Source: Providencia manganoxydans (GTDB taxonomy: Bacteria > Pseudomonadota > Gammaproteobacteria > Enterobacterales > Enterobacteriaceae). From it: 64,000 nucleotides of DNA. Below the pieces are notes generated by a model. That model had not been told where the DNA came from. It saw nothing but the letters and a program-made list of their open reading frames with translations, and made no database searches. The translations under genes were made by a program, and so were the position numbers. The stretch lies in contig NZ_CP067099.1 of assembly GCF_016618195.1 (NCBI RefSeq), positions 186,001-250,000 on the forward strand, in the 5' to 3' direction. Shown piece after piece: positions 27,548 to 36,624 of the stretch (its first letter is position 1; each line of letters starts with the position of its first letter).

Positions 27548-28477
27548 ATGTTGAATATTCGTCGTATTAGCCAACAAGCAATCCAAGCCCGCATTTGGCA
27601 ACAACGTTATCAACCGGACTTGGGTGTAATAACACCCAAGCAAGGCTCGCGCTATTTTCAACTTGAATTAGTGAGTACGAATGAAAAAGTGCAAGCTTTG
27701 GTGGATGTGGAAGCATGGTGTGAACACCATTGGCCATCATTAACACACTATGCATGGTCATCACTTGATAATGCGAATTTAGTCAGCTTATTCCATTCTG
27801 AATATCGAGAAACTCTTTTTTTCTCCGAGCATTTCCGTTGTGGAGCATTTGAAATCATTGATTATGGTTGCACTAAACAAGATTGGTTTTGTGTTCAAGA
27901 ACCTTTGCTTGGTTATGTGTTGTTATCGGTTCCTATTGAAGGTCTAGTCGAAAAACCACCACAACAAACTTTATTGAACGAATTGAAATTACAGGCCGAT
28001 TGGGTCTTGGGGGGCAGTTATATCAGCATTGGGCTTTTACAGTCTATTACGCTACATGACGTGTTTTGCATCCAGCATTTGCAGCTATGTCTGTCAATCT
28101 CAGGGCGTTTTATTGCTCGCTTTCAAAAACAACAAGAAGGTCAATTTATGATTGAAGAAATGATTGATTTGCAATCGGAAGATAGTGAACAAACACAGGT
28201 TGAAGATTTTACACAGGAAATAATACAACCTTTTGATATCAATGGAATGTCGGTAAAACTGACATTTGTGTTAGGACACAGTGAAATTGCTATTAATGAA
28301 TTAGCTAATATCCAACCGGGAACGGTGTATTCGATTGGTGAAAATAAAGAACGCGAAGTGAAAGTGTATGCCAATAAACAACTGATTGCTGAAGGTGAGC
28401 TTATTTATATTGGTGATAGCGATGAATTGGGCTTAGAAATTACTCGTCTTGCTAGCCTAGGTAATAAAGGGTTATAG
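27548..28477 (+). CDS. spaO: T3SS sorting-platform (C-ring) protein SpaO (SctQ)
   Basis: 309 residues (SpaO 303). The C-terminal SPOA domains are visible: FDINGMSVKLTFVLGHSEIAINELANIQPGTVY and EVKVYANKQLIAEGELIYIGDSDELGLEITRL. SctQ forms the pods beneath the basal body. It starts 2 bp after invJ and ends 1 bp before spaP. An internal in-frame ATG at 28148 with a good ribosome-binding site could give the short C-terminal form known for SctQ proteins. Confidence 0.95.
   Translation: MLNIRRISQQAIQARIWQQRYQPDLGVITPKQGSRYFQLELVSTNEKVQALVDVEAWCEHHWPSLTHYAWSSLDNANLVSLFHSEYRETLFFSEHFRCGAFEIIDYGCTKQDWFCVQEPLLGYVLLSVPIEGLVEKPPQQTLLNELKLQADWVLGGSYISIGLLQSITLHDVFCIQHLQLCLSISGRFIARFQKQQEGQFMIEEMIDLQSEDSEQTQVEDFTQEIIQPFDINGMSVKLTFVLGHSEIAINELANIQPGTVYSIGENKEREVKVYANKQLIAEGELIYIGDSDELGLEITRLASLGNKGL
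28148..28477 (+). CDS. Possible internally initiated SctQ-C (SpaO short form)
   Basis: Codon 201 of spaO is an ATG preceded by AGAAGG with a 7-nt spacer; translation would give about 109 residues beginning MIEEMIDLQSEDS and containing the final SPOA domain. Several SctQ genes are known to make such an internal product needed for sorting-platform assembly. Here it is inferred from the start site alone. Confidence 0.55.
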   Translation: MIEEMIDLQSEDSEQTQVEDFTQEIIQPFDINGMSVKLTFVLGHSEIAINELANIQPGTVYSIGENKEREVKVYANKQLIAEGELIYIGDSDELGLEITRLASLGNKGL

Positions 28478-28478
28478 C

Positions 28479-29144
28479 ATGTCGATCGTTTCGAATGAAA
28501 TCCCTATGCTCGCCATTGTGTCATTGGCAACGTTATTACCTTTTATTATTGCTGCGGGCACCTGTTATTTAAAAATATCGATTGTGTTGATTATGGTACG
28601 AAATGCAATGGGAGTACAGCAAGTACCGTCAACGATGGCGCTTAATGGCATCGCGATGTTGTTGTCACTCTTTATTATGATGCCTGTTGTTCAAGATATT
28701 AATCAGTATATGCGTGAAGAAGCTGTTGATTTTGGCAATGTGGAATCAATAGATAATTTCGTTGATGGTGGATTAGGGCGTTATAAAGTTTATCTGCAAA
28801 AGTATTCAGATCCTGAACTGATTAACTTTTTTGAGTCAGTACAGCAAGGGCGTAGTGAAGAAGAACTGCACGCAGAGGAAAAGCAAGCGACCTTATTTTC
28901 ATTACTCCCTGCTTATGCATTAAGTGAAGTGAAATCAGCATTTGAGATTGGTTTTTATATTTATCTGCCCTTTGTGGTTATCGATCTCGTTATTTCGAGC
29001 ATTCTTTTGGCGTTAGGGATGATGATGATGAGTCCCGTGACCATTTCAGTACCTGTAAAACTGATTTTATTTGTGGCGATAGATGGATGGTCTCTGATCT
29101 CAAAAGGGTTAGTGATGCAATATCTTGAACTGACCCAACAATAA
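28479..29144 (+). CDS. spaP: T3SS export apparatus SpaP (SctR)
   Basis: 221 residues (224 in SPI-1). FliP-family membrane protein with LPFIIAAGTCYLKISIVLIMVRNAMGVQQVP near the N-terminus and YIYLPFVVIDLVISSILLALGMMMMSP near the C-terminus, the two signature helices. Five SctR subunits build the core of the export gate with SctS and SctT. It is 1 bp after spaO. Confidence 0.98.
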   Translation: MSIVSNEIPMLAIVSLATLLPFIIAAGTCYLKISIVLIMVRNAMGVQQVPSTMALNGIAMLLSLFIMMPVVQDINQYMREEAVDFGNVESIDNFVDGGLGRYKVYLQKYSDPELINFFESVQQGRSEEELHAEEKQATLFSLLPAYALSEVKSAFEIGFYIYLPFVVIDLVISSILLALGMMMMSPVTISVPVKLILFVAIDGWSLISKGLVMQYLELTQQ

Positions 29145-29158
29145 CGAGGGGACTAGAT

Positions 29159-29431
29159 ATGGATGATATTATTTATAGTAGCAATAAAGCCATGTTGTTA
29201 ATTGTGATATTGTCGGCTATCCCTGTGATTGTAGCGACAGTTGTCGGTTTATTGGTCGGTTTGATCCAAACGGTGACTCAATTACAAGAACAAACTTTAC
29301 CTTTTGGCATTAAGTTACTGTCGGTATTTGGGTGTTTATTTATGATCTCAGGTTGGTTAGCCGATAAAGTGATGAACTATGCTTTAGAGGTAATGACCAC
29401 TGCGATACCGGCAATAGGGTTACTTGGATGA
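29159..29431 (+). CDS. spaQ: T3SS export apparatus SpaQ (SctS)
   Basis: 90 residues with two transmembrane helices separated by LVGLIQTVTQLQEQTLPFGIKLL, the FliQ-family loop. Four copies pack around SctR/SctT in the gate. It overlaps spaR by 4 nt (ATGA). Confidence 0.97.
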   Translation: MDDIIYSSNKAMLLIVILSAIPVIVATVVGLLVGLIQTVTQLQEQTLPFGIKLLSVFGCLFMISGWLADKVMNYALEVMTTAIPAIGLLG

Positions 29432-30225
29432 ATCAAGAGATCTTATCTTTCTATTCATCTCTATATTTTACTTTCCAACAAGGATTAATTACGTTGGCCA
29501 TTGCTTGGCTACGCATTTTCCCAACATTAATGTTTTTACCTTTTTTAAGTAATAAATTACTTAATAGTGGCATTATAAAAAATTGCGTCACTATCTATAT
29601 TGCGTTGGGCCTATGGCCTTTTTTATCTGCTCGTGAAATATCATGGGAGGATATCAGCTTTGTTGAAGTTGTCATGTATGAATTGGCTATAGGGCTAGTG
29701 ATTGCGTTGATATTAGCGCTACCATTTATGATAGCTAATGTAATTGGTGAGCTGATTGATACTCAGCGTGGTGAAACTATCAGTAGTATTGTCGATCCTG
29801 CCAGTGGAACAGAGGCATCAGAACTTGCTGTCTTTATTAGCTATATCATATGTATGGTGTTTTTGTCACAGGGCGGAATGTTAGTGTTAGCCAAAACATT
29901 TGCCCAAAGCTACCAGCTATTACCTTTTGCGGCAGGGTTTTCCCAATTTAATAGCTTACCACTTGGCGAATGGATGAATCAGATGGTCGTCAAAGGGGTC
30001 GTATTGGCGGCACCTATTTTAGTGACCTTATTTATTAGTGAAGTTGCTTTAGGTTTATATTCGCGTTTTTGTCCGCAGTTAAATGCCTTTTCATTATCAC
30101 TGGCGATTAAGTCCTTTATCGCGTTCACTGTTTTTTTACTTTATTTTCAAAATGAAGTGCCTGACATTTTAGTGAATATGATTTCAATTTCACTATTGAG
30201 CGAAGTGTTTATATCGCCACAATAG
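29428..30225 (+). CDS. spaR: T3SS export apparatus SpaR (SctT)
   Basis: 265 residues (263 in SPI-1). FliR-family polytopic protein with about six to seven helices and conserved IGELIDTQRGETISSIVDPASGTEASELA. One SctT completes the export gate pseudo-helix. Overlap with spaQ is 4 nt and the gap to spaS 12 bp. Confidence 0.97.
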   Translation: MNQEILSFYSSLYFTFQQGLITLAIAWLRIFPTLMFLPFLSNKLLNSGIIKNCVTIYIALGLWPFLSAREISWEDISFVEVVMYELAIGLVIALILALPFMIANVIGELIDTQRGETISSIVDPASGTEASELAVFISYIICMVFLSQGGMLVLAKTFAQSYQLLPFAAGFSQFNSLPLGEWMNQMVVKGVVLAAPILVTLFISEVALGLYSRFCPQLNAFSLSLAIKSFIAFTVFLLYFQNEVPDILVNMISISLLSEVFISPQ

Positions 30226-30237
30226 GGAGAAGCTAAA

Positions 30238-31329
30238 ATGGCAGAAAAAACAGAACAACCTACCGAGAAAAAAATTAAAGATTCTGCAAAAAAAGGGCAG
30301 AGTTTTAAAAGTAAGGACAGTGTTGCTGCACTAGTTTTGGTTGTCAGTGCTTATGTGATCACTGGAGCAACCAGTTTATTTGAGATTGGTGGGATGATGA
30401 AGCGTATTCTTTTATCTCCACAGAATATTAATGTTGATACTTTATTAAGTGAATTTATTGGTATTTTTTTTAAAATTGTTCTTCCTATACTACTTGCCTG
30501 TTTTCTTTCTGGCACCATTATCTCATTATTACAAAGCCGTTTTCGTCTAGCAACCGAAGCGATAAAAATCGATTTTTCTAAATTAAATCCAATTGCAGGG
30601 ATCAAGAAAATATTCTCGCTCAATGCATTAAAAGAATTAATAAAGGCTTTTCTTTATTTGATCGTTTTTTCAGTATCCGCATCGGTATTTTTTGTAGTTT
30701 GGCGACACGATATTTTTTTGCTCTACCGTGGCACGATTAATGGCATGATTTATCATTGGGTTAATCTGTGCGTTACCTTTGTCGTGGTATTTTTGGGGGT
30801 CGCACTATTTATTATTGTTATTGATGTAATCACTGAATTTTTTCTGTTTATTAAAGGATTAAAAATGGAAAAGCAAGAAGTGAAAAAAGAATACAAAGAC
30901 AATGAAGGTGATCCTCATTTAAAAAGTGCTCGTAAGGGACTTCATCAGGAGATACTGTCTGAAGAAGTGAAATCCAATGTACGTAATTCAACTTTTGTTA
31001 TGGCAAATCCAACTCATATTGCTATGTTGATTTACTATAATGATGATATTGCACCATTACCTTTTTTATTATTTAAAAGTCGAGGTTCGCAAGCTAAAGC
31101 GATTATTAAATATGCACAGCAGCAGGGTGTTCCCGTTGTTCGTGATATCCCATTAGCACGTAAGATATGGCGCTATTATACAAAAGACAGCTTTATTGAT
31201 GAACACTGCTTACAGGATGTTATGCAAATTATTCATTGGTTAGTGCGTATCGAATTAGAAAGCATGGGAATAGATATTGATGATGAATCACTGAAATTGA
31301 TAAGTGAACAAAAAACTATTCAAAAATAA
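30238..31329 (+). CDS. spaS: T3SS switch protein SpaS (SctU)
   Basis: 363 residues (356 in SPI-1). FlhB-family N-terminus EKTEQPTEKKIKDSAKKGQ, four transmembrane helices, and a cytoplasmic domain with the autocleavage site NPTH at about residues 257-260. Cleavage between Asn and Pro allows the change from early to late substrates. The last gene of the inv-spa block; 137 bp separate it from sicA. Confidence 0.98.
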   Translation: MAEKTEQPTEKKIKDSAKKGQSFKSKDSVAALVLVVSAYVITGATSLFEIGGMMKRILLSPQNINVDTLLSEFIGIFFKIVLPILLACFLSGTIISLLQSRFRLATEAIKIDFSKLNPIAGIKKIFSLNALKELIKAFLYLIVFSVSASVFFVVWRHDIFLLYRGTINGMIYHWVNLCVTFVVVFLGVALFIIVIDVITEFFLFIKGLKMEKQEVKKEYKDNEGDPHLKSARKGLHQEILSEEVKSNVRNSTFVMANPTHIAMLIYYNDDIAPLPFLLFKSRGSQAKAIIKYAQQQGVPVVRDIPLARKIWRYYTKDSFIDEHCLQDVMQIIHWLVRIELESMGIDIDDESLKLISEQKTIQK

Positions 31330-31466
31330 TTAGAAAGATAAATTAATTATTATTAATTCATTATTAATTAACATCGTTTTTTATAAGAAGTAATCAGATT
31401 GATTTATTAGGATGCAATTTAATAAAGCTTGCATCATGTATCTTACATTAACTATAGAGAAAAGAT
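31330..31466 (+). promoter_or_regulatory. Probable promoter region of the sicA-sip operon
   Basis: 137 bp without a gene, AT-rich (TTAATTATTATTAATTCATTATTAATTAACA), between spaS and sicA. In SPI-1 a promoter activated by InvF with SicA lies here. I cannot mark an InvF box by eye. Confidence 0.5.
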
Positions 31467-31973
31467 ATGAGTGACCAAGAACAGCAGAACGCAGATATGG
31501 ATGAATTGATGGAAGGTATTACTTCTGCATTAATGTCTGGAGCAACCTATAAAGATATTCATGGTATTTCACAAGATATGATGGATGGAATTTATGCATA
31601 TGCCTATGAATTTTATCAGCAAGGAAAATTAAAAGAGGCAGAAACTTTTTTTCGATTCCTGAGTATCTATGATTTTTATAATACCGATTATGTCATGGGG
31701 CTAGCAGCAGTTTATCAATTAACCAAGCGTTATGAAAAAGCTTCTGAGTTATATGCGTTAGCGTTTGTATTAGCTAAGGATGATTACCGCCCATTATTCC
31801 ATGCTGGTCAATGTAATTTGATGTTGAAAAAAAGCAGTGCTGCTTTGCATTGTTTTGAGAGTGTTTGTAATAGCAGTACCGATAATGAGTTAAAAGCTAA
31901 ATCTCAAGCCTACCTTAATGCATTAAGAAAGAATCTTGAGAAATTAGAGTCAGAGCAAAAAGACTCCCAATAG
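31467..31973 (+). CDS. sicA: Translocator chaperone and co-activator SicA
   Basis: 168 residues (SicA 165). A class II chaperone made of tetratricopeptide repeats: GKLKEAETFFRFLSIYDFYN, GLAAVYQLTKRYEKASELYALAF, LFHAGQCNLMLKKSSAALHCFE. It keeps SipB and SipC apart before export and is expected to co-activate with the InvF-like regulator. It is first in the translocator operon and is followed by sipB after 15 bp. Confidence 0.96.
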   Translation: MSDQEQQNADMDELMEGITSALMSGATYKDIHGISQDMMDGIYAYAYEFYQQGKLKEAETFFRFLSIYDFYNTDYVMGLAAVYQLTKRYEKASELYALAFVLAKDDYRPLFHAGQCNLMLKKSSAALHCFESVCNSSTDNELKAKSQAYLNALRKNLEKLESEQKDSQ

Positions 31974-31988
31974 AATGGAGGTAATGAA

Positions 31989-34103
31989 ATGGCAGAGATT
32001 ATCAATGCCAATATTTCGCTTGATCGAAGCAGCCTTGCGAAAGTTTTTCAGCAACAAGGTATTAGCTTATCAGGCGTGGGGACAGATGTTGCTAAAGAAA
32101 TGCTTAAGGCATCTGAAGCTGTTGGTGAATTTGAATCAACTGAACAGATTAAACGTAGTAAGCAAGAGGGAGGACCAAGGTTAAAAGAGCCTGAAGCAAA
32201 TCGAAATTATATGGCTTCATTTATGGAAGCGGCATCAAAAATTCGCTCCATCTTAAGTGACGGTTATATCAATGAGTTGCGTAATCAGCTACATGAATTA
32301 AAGATTACATCAGAAGCCGTTAATCAGCATGGTGAGTCATTAATCAATAAATTTGAGGAGGAAACCAACAATATAAAACAAAAAGAGAAACAATTTACTA
32401 GCGCCCGAGAAGAGTGGAAACATTGTAAAACAGATAGGAAAAATGCCACTAATCATAAAGTGGAATTAGATAAAAAGTTAACCGCAAATCAGCAATCGCA
32501 AATAACCCTCAATAATCAGTTAGCGTCGACACAGAAACAGCTAGATGCACTAATTAGGCCATTGACTGAAAAAGATAATCAAAAATTCAATAAATTGACT
32601 CAAAAAATAGATCAATTAAAAACAGAATCTGTGAATTTACAAAAACAAGAACAGCGACTCGAAGTACAGTTAACACAAGCAACAACACAGCTAGGGGCAT
32701 TAGAGGTAAAAGAATCAGCAGCTGAATCTCATTATATAAATATAGGCAAAGAGATTAGTGAATTAACAAAAATTGCTAATGTAAGTCGTGAATCACTTAA
32801 TGTATTTTTTGAGCAAAATCAGCACGTAGATATTGATGGTAATAAGTGGGAAAACACCCTCGCGCTACTTACCATGTTGACCGCTTCATTGAAAAAAGCG
32901 ATGAATGAAGACTCACTAAATAGCATGAAAGAGCAAGAAGAGGTGATGGCAAAGATCAGTGAAGCCTCCCGTAAAGATTCTGATAAGAAAGCGAAAGAAG
33001 CCGAAGAGGCTAAGCGAAAAGCGGATGAAGCCAATAAAGCCGCTTCCTGCGCTAGTAAAATTTTTAGCTACATCATGTTAGCGGTTTCTGTGATTGCAAC
33101 AGTGGCAACATTTGGCGCTGCTGCTCCTCTTACCCTTGCTGTAGCGGCGATTGGTATTGCAATGGCAGTAACAGATATTGTTTTAGAAGAAACCGGTAAT
33201 GGCAGCATTATGCAGCATCTTGCGACTGCAATTGGTAGTGTTGTTACTGATATGTTGGTGGCTTTTGGTATGTCTCAGGAAGAAGCCAAAAAAATTGGTA
33301 GTATTGTCGGTATGATTGTGGCGGCCGTTGCCATGTTAGCTCTTTCTCTCGCCTCGATGGGATCCTTTGTTAAAAATATCGCTAATACGATTAAAAATGT
33401 GGCCAAAATGGCGGTTAATGTTACTAAAACTGTAGTTAAAAGCACGGTAAAGGCTATGGCTAATGCGATAGTTAATGTGCTTAAAAATTTATTAAGCAAA
33501 ATAAAAACACTAGGTAAAGCCGCGGATGATGCCATTTTATTGACTAAATTTACAAAATTAGCGGATGCAGCGGAAGAATTGCAAAGTGCGGCAAAAACGA
33601 TAAAAACAGTAAAATCAGTCAATCAAGCAGCGAAAAAAGCAGATGACTTGAAAGGTGTTGTGAAATCAGCAGATAAACTTACAGATCAGTCCGATAGTAT
33701 TAAAGATGTAGTAAAAGCGACAGAGCAGGTTGTTGAGCAAGTTGATGATGCTGCAAATGCAATTAAAGCATCAGAAAAACTAGGTAAGCAAAGTTTATTG
33801 GCTGCGCGTGTTGAAGTGGGCGCTAAAGGGTTCGGAGTTATCACTTCGGTTACGAATGCTGCAACGGTGGGTGGGCTTCGTTTATATGGGGCAGAACAGT
33901 TAAAAGAGTTAAAAGAGTTGCTGGCGAAAATGATGATGAACGATGAAATTATTAAAGCGCTAGATGAGTTACTTGAGTCGTTAATTAAGATGTTATCCAA
34001 ACAGTATGAAGTGTTCAATGACATGTTTACTGGCATGTTGTCGTCATTAAAACAGTCTAATGAACAGAAAGTAAACTCGATTAATTTATCTAATTATGCT
34101 TAA
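31989..34103 (+). CDS. sipB: Translocator SipB-like (IpaB family)
   Basis: 704 residues, longer than SipB (593). The N-terminal half is coiled coil (IKQKEKQFTSAREEWKH; LTQKIDQLKTESVNLQKQEQRLEVQ), followed by hydrophobic hairpins at about 350-400 (FSYIMLAVSVIATVATFGAA) and 435-457 that insert in the host membrane, and a long helical C-terminus with KSANQAAKK-type repeats of Val/Lys. It forms the translocon pore with SipC. Order sicA-sipB-sipC supports the identity. The extra length is mostly in the coiled coil and C-terminal parts. Confidence 0.93.
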   Translation: MAEIINANISLDRSSLAKVFQQQGISLSGVGTDVAKEMLKASEAVGEFESTEQIKRSKQEGGPRLKEPEANRNYMASFMEAASKIRSILSDGYINELRNQLHELKITSEAVNQHGESLINKFEEETNNIKQKEKQFTSAREEWKHCKTDRKNATNHKVELDKKLTANQQSQITLNNQLASTQKQLDALIRPLTEKDNQKFNKLTQKIDQLKTESVNLQKQEQRLEVQLTQATTQLGALEVKESAAESHYINIGKEISELTKIANVSRESLNVFFEQNQHVDIDGNKWENTLALLTMLTASLKKAMNEDSLNSMKEQEEVMAKISEASRKDSDKKAKEAEEAKRKADEANKAASCASKIFSYIMLAVSVIATVATFGAAAPLTLAVAAIGIAMAVTDIVLEETGNGSIMQHLATAIGSVVTDMLVAFGMSQEEAKKIGSIVGMIVAAVAMLALSLASMGSFVKNIANTIKNVAKMAVNVTKTVVKSTVKAMANAIVNVLKNLLSKIKTLGKAADDAILLTKFTKLADAAEELQSAAKTIKTVKSVNQAAKKADDLKGVVKSADKLTDQSDSIKDVVKATEQVVEQVDDAANAIKASEKLGKQSLLAARVEVGAKGFGVITSVTNAATVGGLRLYGAEQLKELKELLAKMMMNDEIIKALDELLESLIKMLSKQYEVFNDMFTGMLSSLKQSNEQKVNSINLSNYA

Positions 34104-34127
34104 TTCCAATATATAAAGGAAATTATT

Positions 34128-35435
34128 ATGTCTACAATTTTATCACCATCGCCATCATCTATTTCTACGTCAAAGCTAGCAGGCATTGAGGAATTAGCAG
34201 CGAATTCTTTATTAGGTGAACAAGGGAAAGCTTCTACAGCTATCACACAGGCTGTTTCAGTTAAAGATGCACTAGAGATGCCATCAGCACAACTGCAAGA
34301 GAAACCGTTACTGAAAATGCCAGAACAAATTGCTAGTGATTCATCTGTATTATTAGGTGTTAATGCAATGAATAAAGTGCAAGCGGAGGAGTCACGTAAT
34401 ATGGTGATTGGGCTTTCATCTGCCATCACTCATATACAACAATATAGCGCAGCCACTAATTTAAAAATTGAAAATGTGATTAGAGATATTATTACAGAAG
34501 ATAACGCTAAATTAGAGAAAATGTTCCCGACGATTGCTAGCTTTGATGAAAGTGAAATAAAGCAACTATCTCAAGCGGTGAATATATTGTTAGCAGGTTC
34601 AGCGATTGAAGATGTTCAACACAGCCAAAATCAGCAAGATGATATCAAAATAGGTAAGCAATCGCTTGAGGCGGTCAAAGGTAGCCAATTTATTGGCATT
34701 ATTAGTAGCGATATTCTGGTTGAATTAAGAAATTTGCTTAGCCAAATCAAGTTAATTATCAATACAACAGACCGTCAATTACAAGCTGATTTCTTGAAAT
34801 TGAAAACACAAATGGTACAGAGCGCGGCCGATACCACCATTCAAGAAGGCAAAGCGGCATTTCAGGCCGCATTAGTGGGATTTGCCGTTTCAATGGCAAT
34901 GACTACCGTGGGTGCATTGGCACAAACGAAGCAACTTCACACGCAAACGAAGGCTATTAACACACATGGTGTCGCGAAAAACAATTTTAGCACTGATGCG
35001 CAAAAATCTATGGAACTAAGTCGTTCTTCGATGGTGAAAACAGGGAATAAAAGTATTGATCAACAAAATGCGTTGGCAGGTGCTCGTCATCAAGATGCAT
35101 CCAACCGTAGTCGTTTGGAAGCGGATAAACACCAAACACAATTAGATCGCGTGACTAATGAAACGCAGAAAAAATCGGTGATTATTGAAACATATGGTCG
35201 TTTATCCGATAACTTAGGTCAGGTAGTGACTGCTGGTCTTAATCAAGAAACTAAAATTCTCGAAGCGCATAAAATTATTTTGCAAGATATTGGTGATACC
35301 GCACGTTCTATTGCCAGTGATAAAGAAAAGCAAATCGATACTGTTATGGATCTTATGAGGAAGGTATTTGATATTCTAAAAGATATTATTGAAGGTCAGA
35401 TCCGGACATTCCAAGCTGTAGCGACTAGAGGTTAA
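34128..35435 (+). CDS. sipC: Translocator SipC-like (IpaC family)
   Basis: 435 residues (SipC 409). A hydrophobic segment at about 245-265 (FQAALVGFAVSMAMTTVGAL) is followed by a polar helical C-terminus with NALAGARHQDASNRSRLEADKHQ and a final ILKDIIEGQIRTFQAVATRG. The second pore protein; in Salmonella it also nucleates actin. It is 24 bp behind sipB and 9 bp before sipD. Confidence 0.93.
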   Translation: MSTILSPSPSSISTSKLAGIEELAANSLLGEQGKASTAITQAVSVKDALEMPSAQLQEKPLLKMPEQIASDSSVLLGVNAMNKVQAEESRNMVIGLSSAITHIQQYSAATNLKIENVIRDIITEDNAKLEKMFPTIASFDESEIKQLSQAVNILLAGSAIEDVQHSQNQQDDIKIGKQSLEAVKGSQFIGIISSDILVELRNLLSQIKLIINTTDRQLQADFLKLKTQMVQSAADTTIQEGKAAFQAALVGFAVSMAMTTVGALAQTKQLHTQTKAINTHGVAKNNFSTDAQKSMELSRSSMVKTGNKSIDQQNALAGARHQDASNRSRLEADKHQTQLDRVTNETQKKSVIIETYGRLSDNLGQVVTAGLNQETKILEAHKIILQDIGDTARSIASDKEKQIDTVMDLMRKVFDILKDIIEGQIRTFQAVATRG

Positions 35436-35444
35436 GGAAGTGTT

Positions 35445-36530
35445 ATGAGTGGAACTATACCTATAATAGCGCAGCCTAATGAGCTGTCTATGGCGTTTTG
35501 CCCCGATATCTCGCTGAGTAGTAACACCAGTATGCTCCCCCTTGAGGGGAGCAGTTTACTGTTTGATTCAACATTAAATGATGAGCAACAAGCTGAATCA
35601 ATATTAAGGCAAATGGGTAGAGATATACCTGAAAAAGTGTGTTCACAAGTAGCGGAGATGCCCAAGCGTTCACCTATATATGATGAGCTTCTTTCTCAAA
35701 TTAATACACCGGAAGGATTGCAAAAGTTTAAGGAGTATCAAAAGACAGATAATGAGAAAATTATCTCTGAACTTAAAACTCAAGAGAAGGCGGTAAATAG
35801 AGAGTTTTTACGCAGTGCTGACTAATACGAAATAGCAATAAAGCCTATTTATACTAAAATTAAAACAGATGATATGGATGGTCGGTCTCATATTTCTGCT
35901 ATATATGACACAATTGATAATATTAATTCTAATTATCAAAAAAGTTTTGGTGAAATAACAAAAAATGCAACAAAATTTATGGAAAAGGTTAATAATGCAT
36001 TAGGGAAGATAAGCTCTTATATATCAGCAGGTAGTGATGGGAAAATACACTTTAAAAAGAATGATTTTTTAGTTGAATTTAAAAAAAATTTTAGTGATAT
36101 GATTTGGACCGACTTTGTCTGGGGAATTGAGTTAAAAGTTGATAATATTGATAACTGTGTGAAGCCGATCGCTTCTTTTAATTCTAAGCCAGGTATGTAT
36201 GATTTTTTTAGTAAAAAACTGAGTGGGCAAGGTTTTTTTGTGAAGGAGTTTGGTGGTGAAGTACATATTTACCCTGATTTTAATCCTGTAATACAAATAT
36301 TAAGTACAGTTGATTCCTCTTTAGCAGGAGCTGGGGGAGATATTATGTCTCAAGCTTTTCAGAGTATGCAAACAGCGCTCGATAGTAAGAAAAATGCGGT
36401 TAACAATAGTATTTCGCGTCTGTTAGAAACATTTCGTCAGGATAATAGCCATTTTGAAACCTTAACCCAATTGCTCATTCAATTATTAAAAGACTTATTT
36501 CAATATAATGCTGGTTTTGCTAATACCTAA
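35445..36530 (+). pseudogene. sipD: Needle-tip protein gene sipD, interrupted by one in-frame stop
   Basis: The frame is open over 361 codons except for a single TAA at 35823-35825 (codon 127). The first part encodes 126 residues ending REFLRSAD; after the stop the same frame continues YEIAIKPIY and then the typical SipD/IpaD C-terminal region (coiled coil SNYQKSFGEITKNATKFMEKVN, GKISSYISAGSDGKIHF, and the C-terminal helix QDNSHFETLTQLLIQLLKDLFQYN). Total length fits SipD (343). No frameshift is needed to join the parts. A start at 35874 would give a 218-residue C-terminal protein, but it has no good ribosome-binding site. The tip protein is needed for translocon assembly, so the stop should inactivate host-cell delivery, unless it is read through or is a sequence error. 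Confidence 0.88.
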
Positions 36531-36624
36531 TTGAATGTTAAATTTTTAAATGGAGTGAAATTAAATAATCATTCCATTATCTCTTATGCTAAATAATAAA
36601 AACAGAGTTAAAGGTGAATAGCTT

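Noticed and set aside
33275..34036. Two antisense frames over sipB
   Set aside because: They mirror the Ala/Lys/Val-rich repeats of sipB and have no independent support.
35874..36530. Separate gene of 218 residues after the sipD stop
   Set aside because: It is in the same frame as the first part with only one stop between them, has no good ribosome-binding site and is the C-terminal half of SipD, so I describe one interrupted gene.
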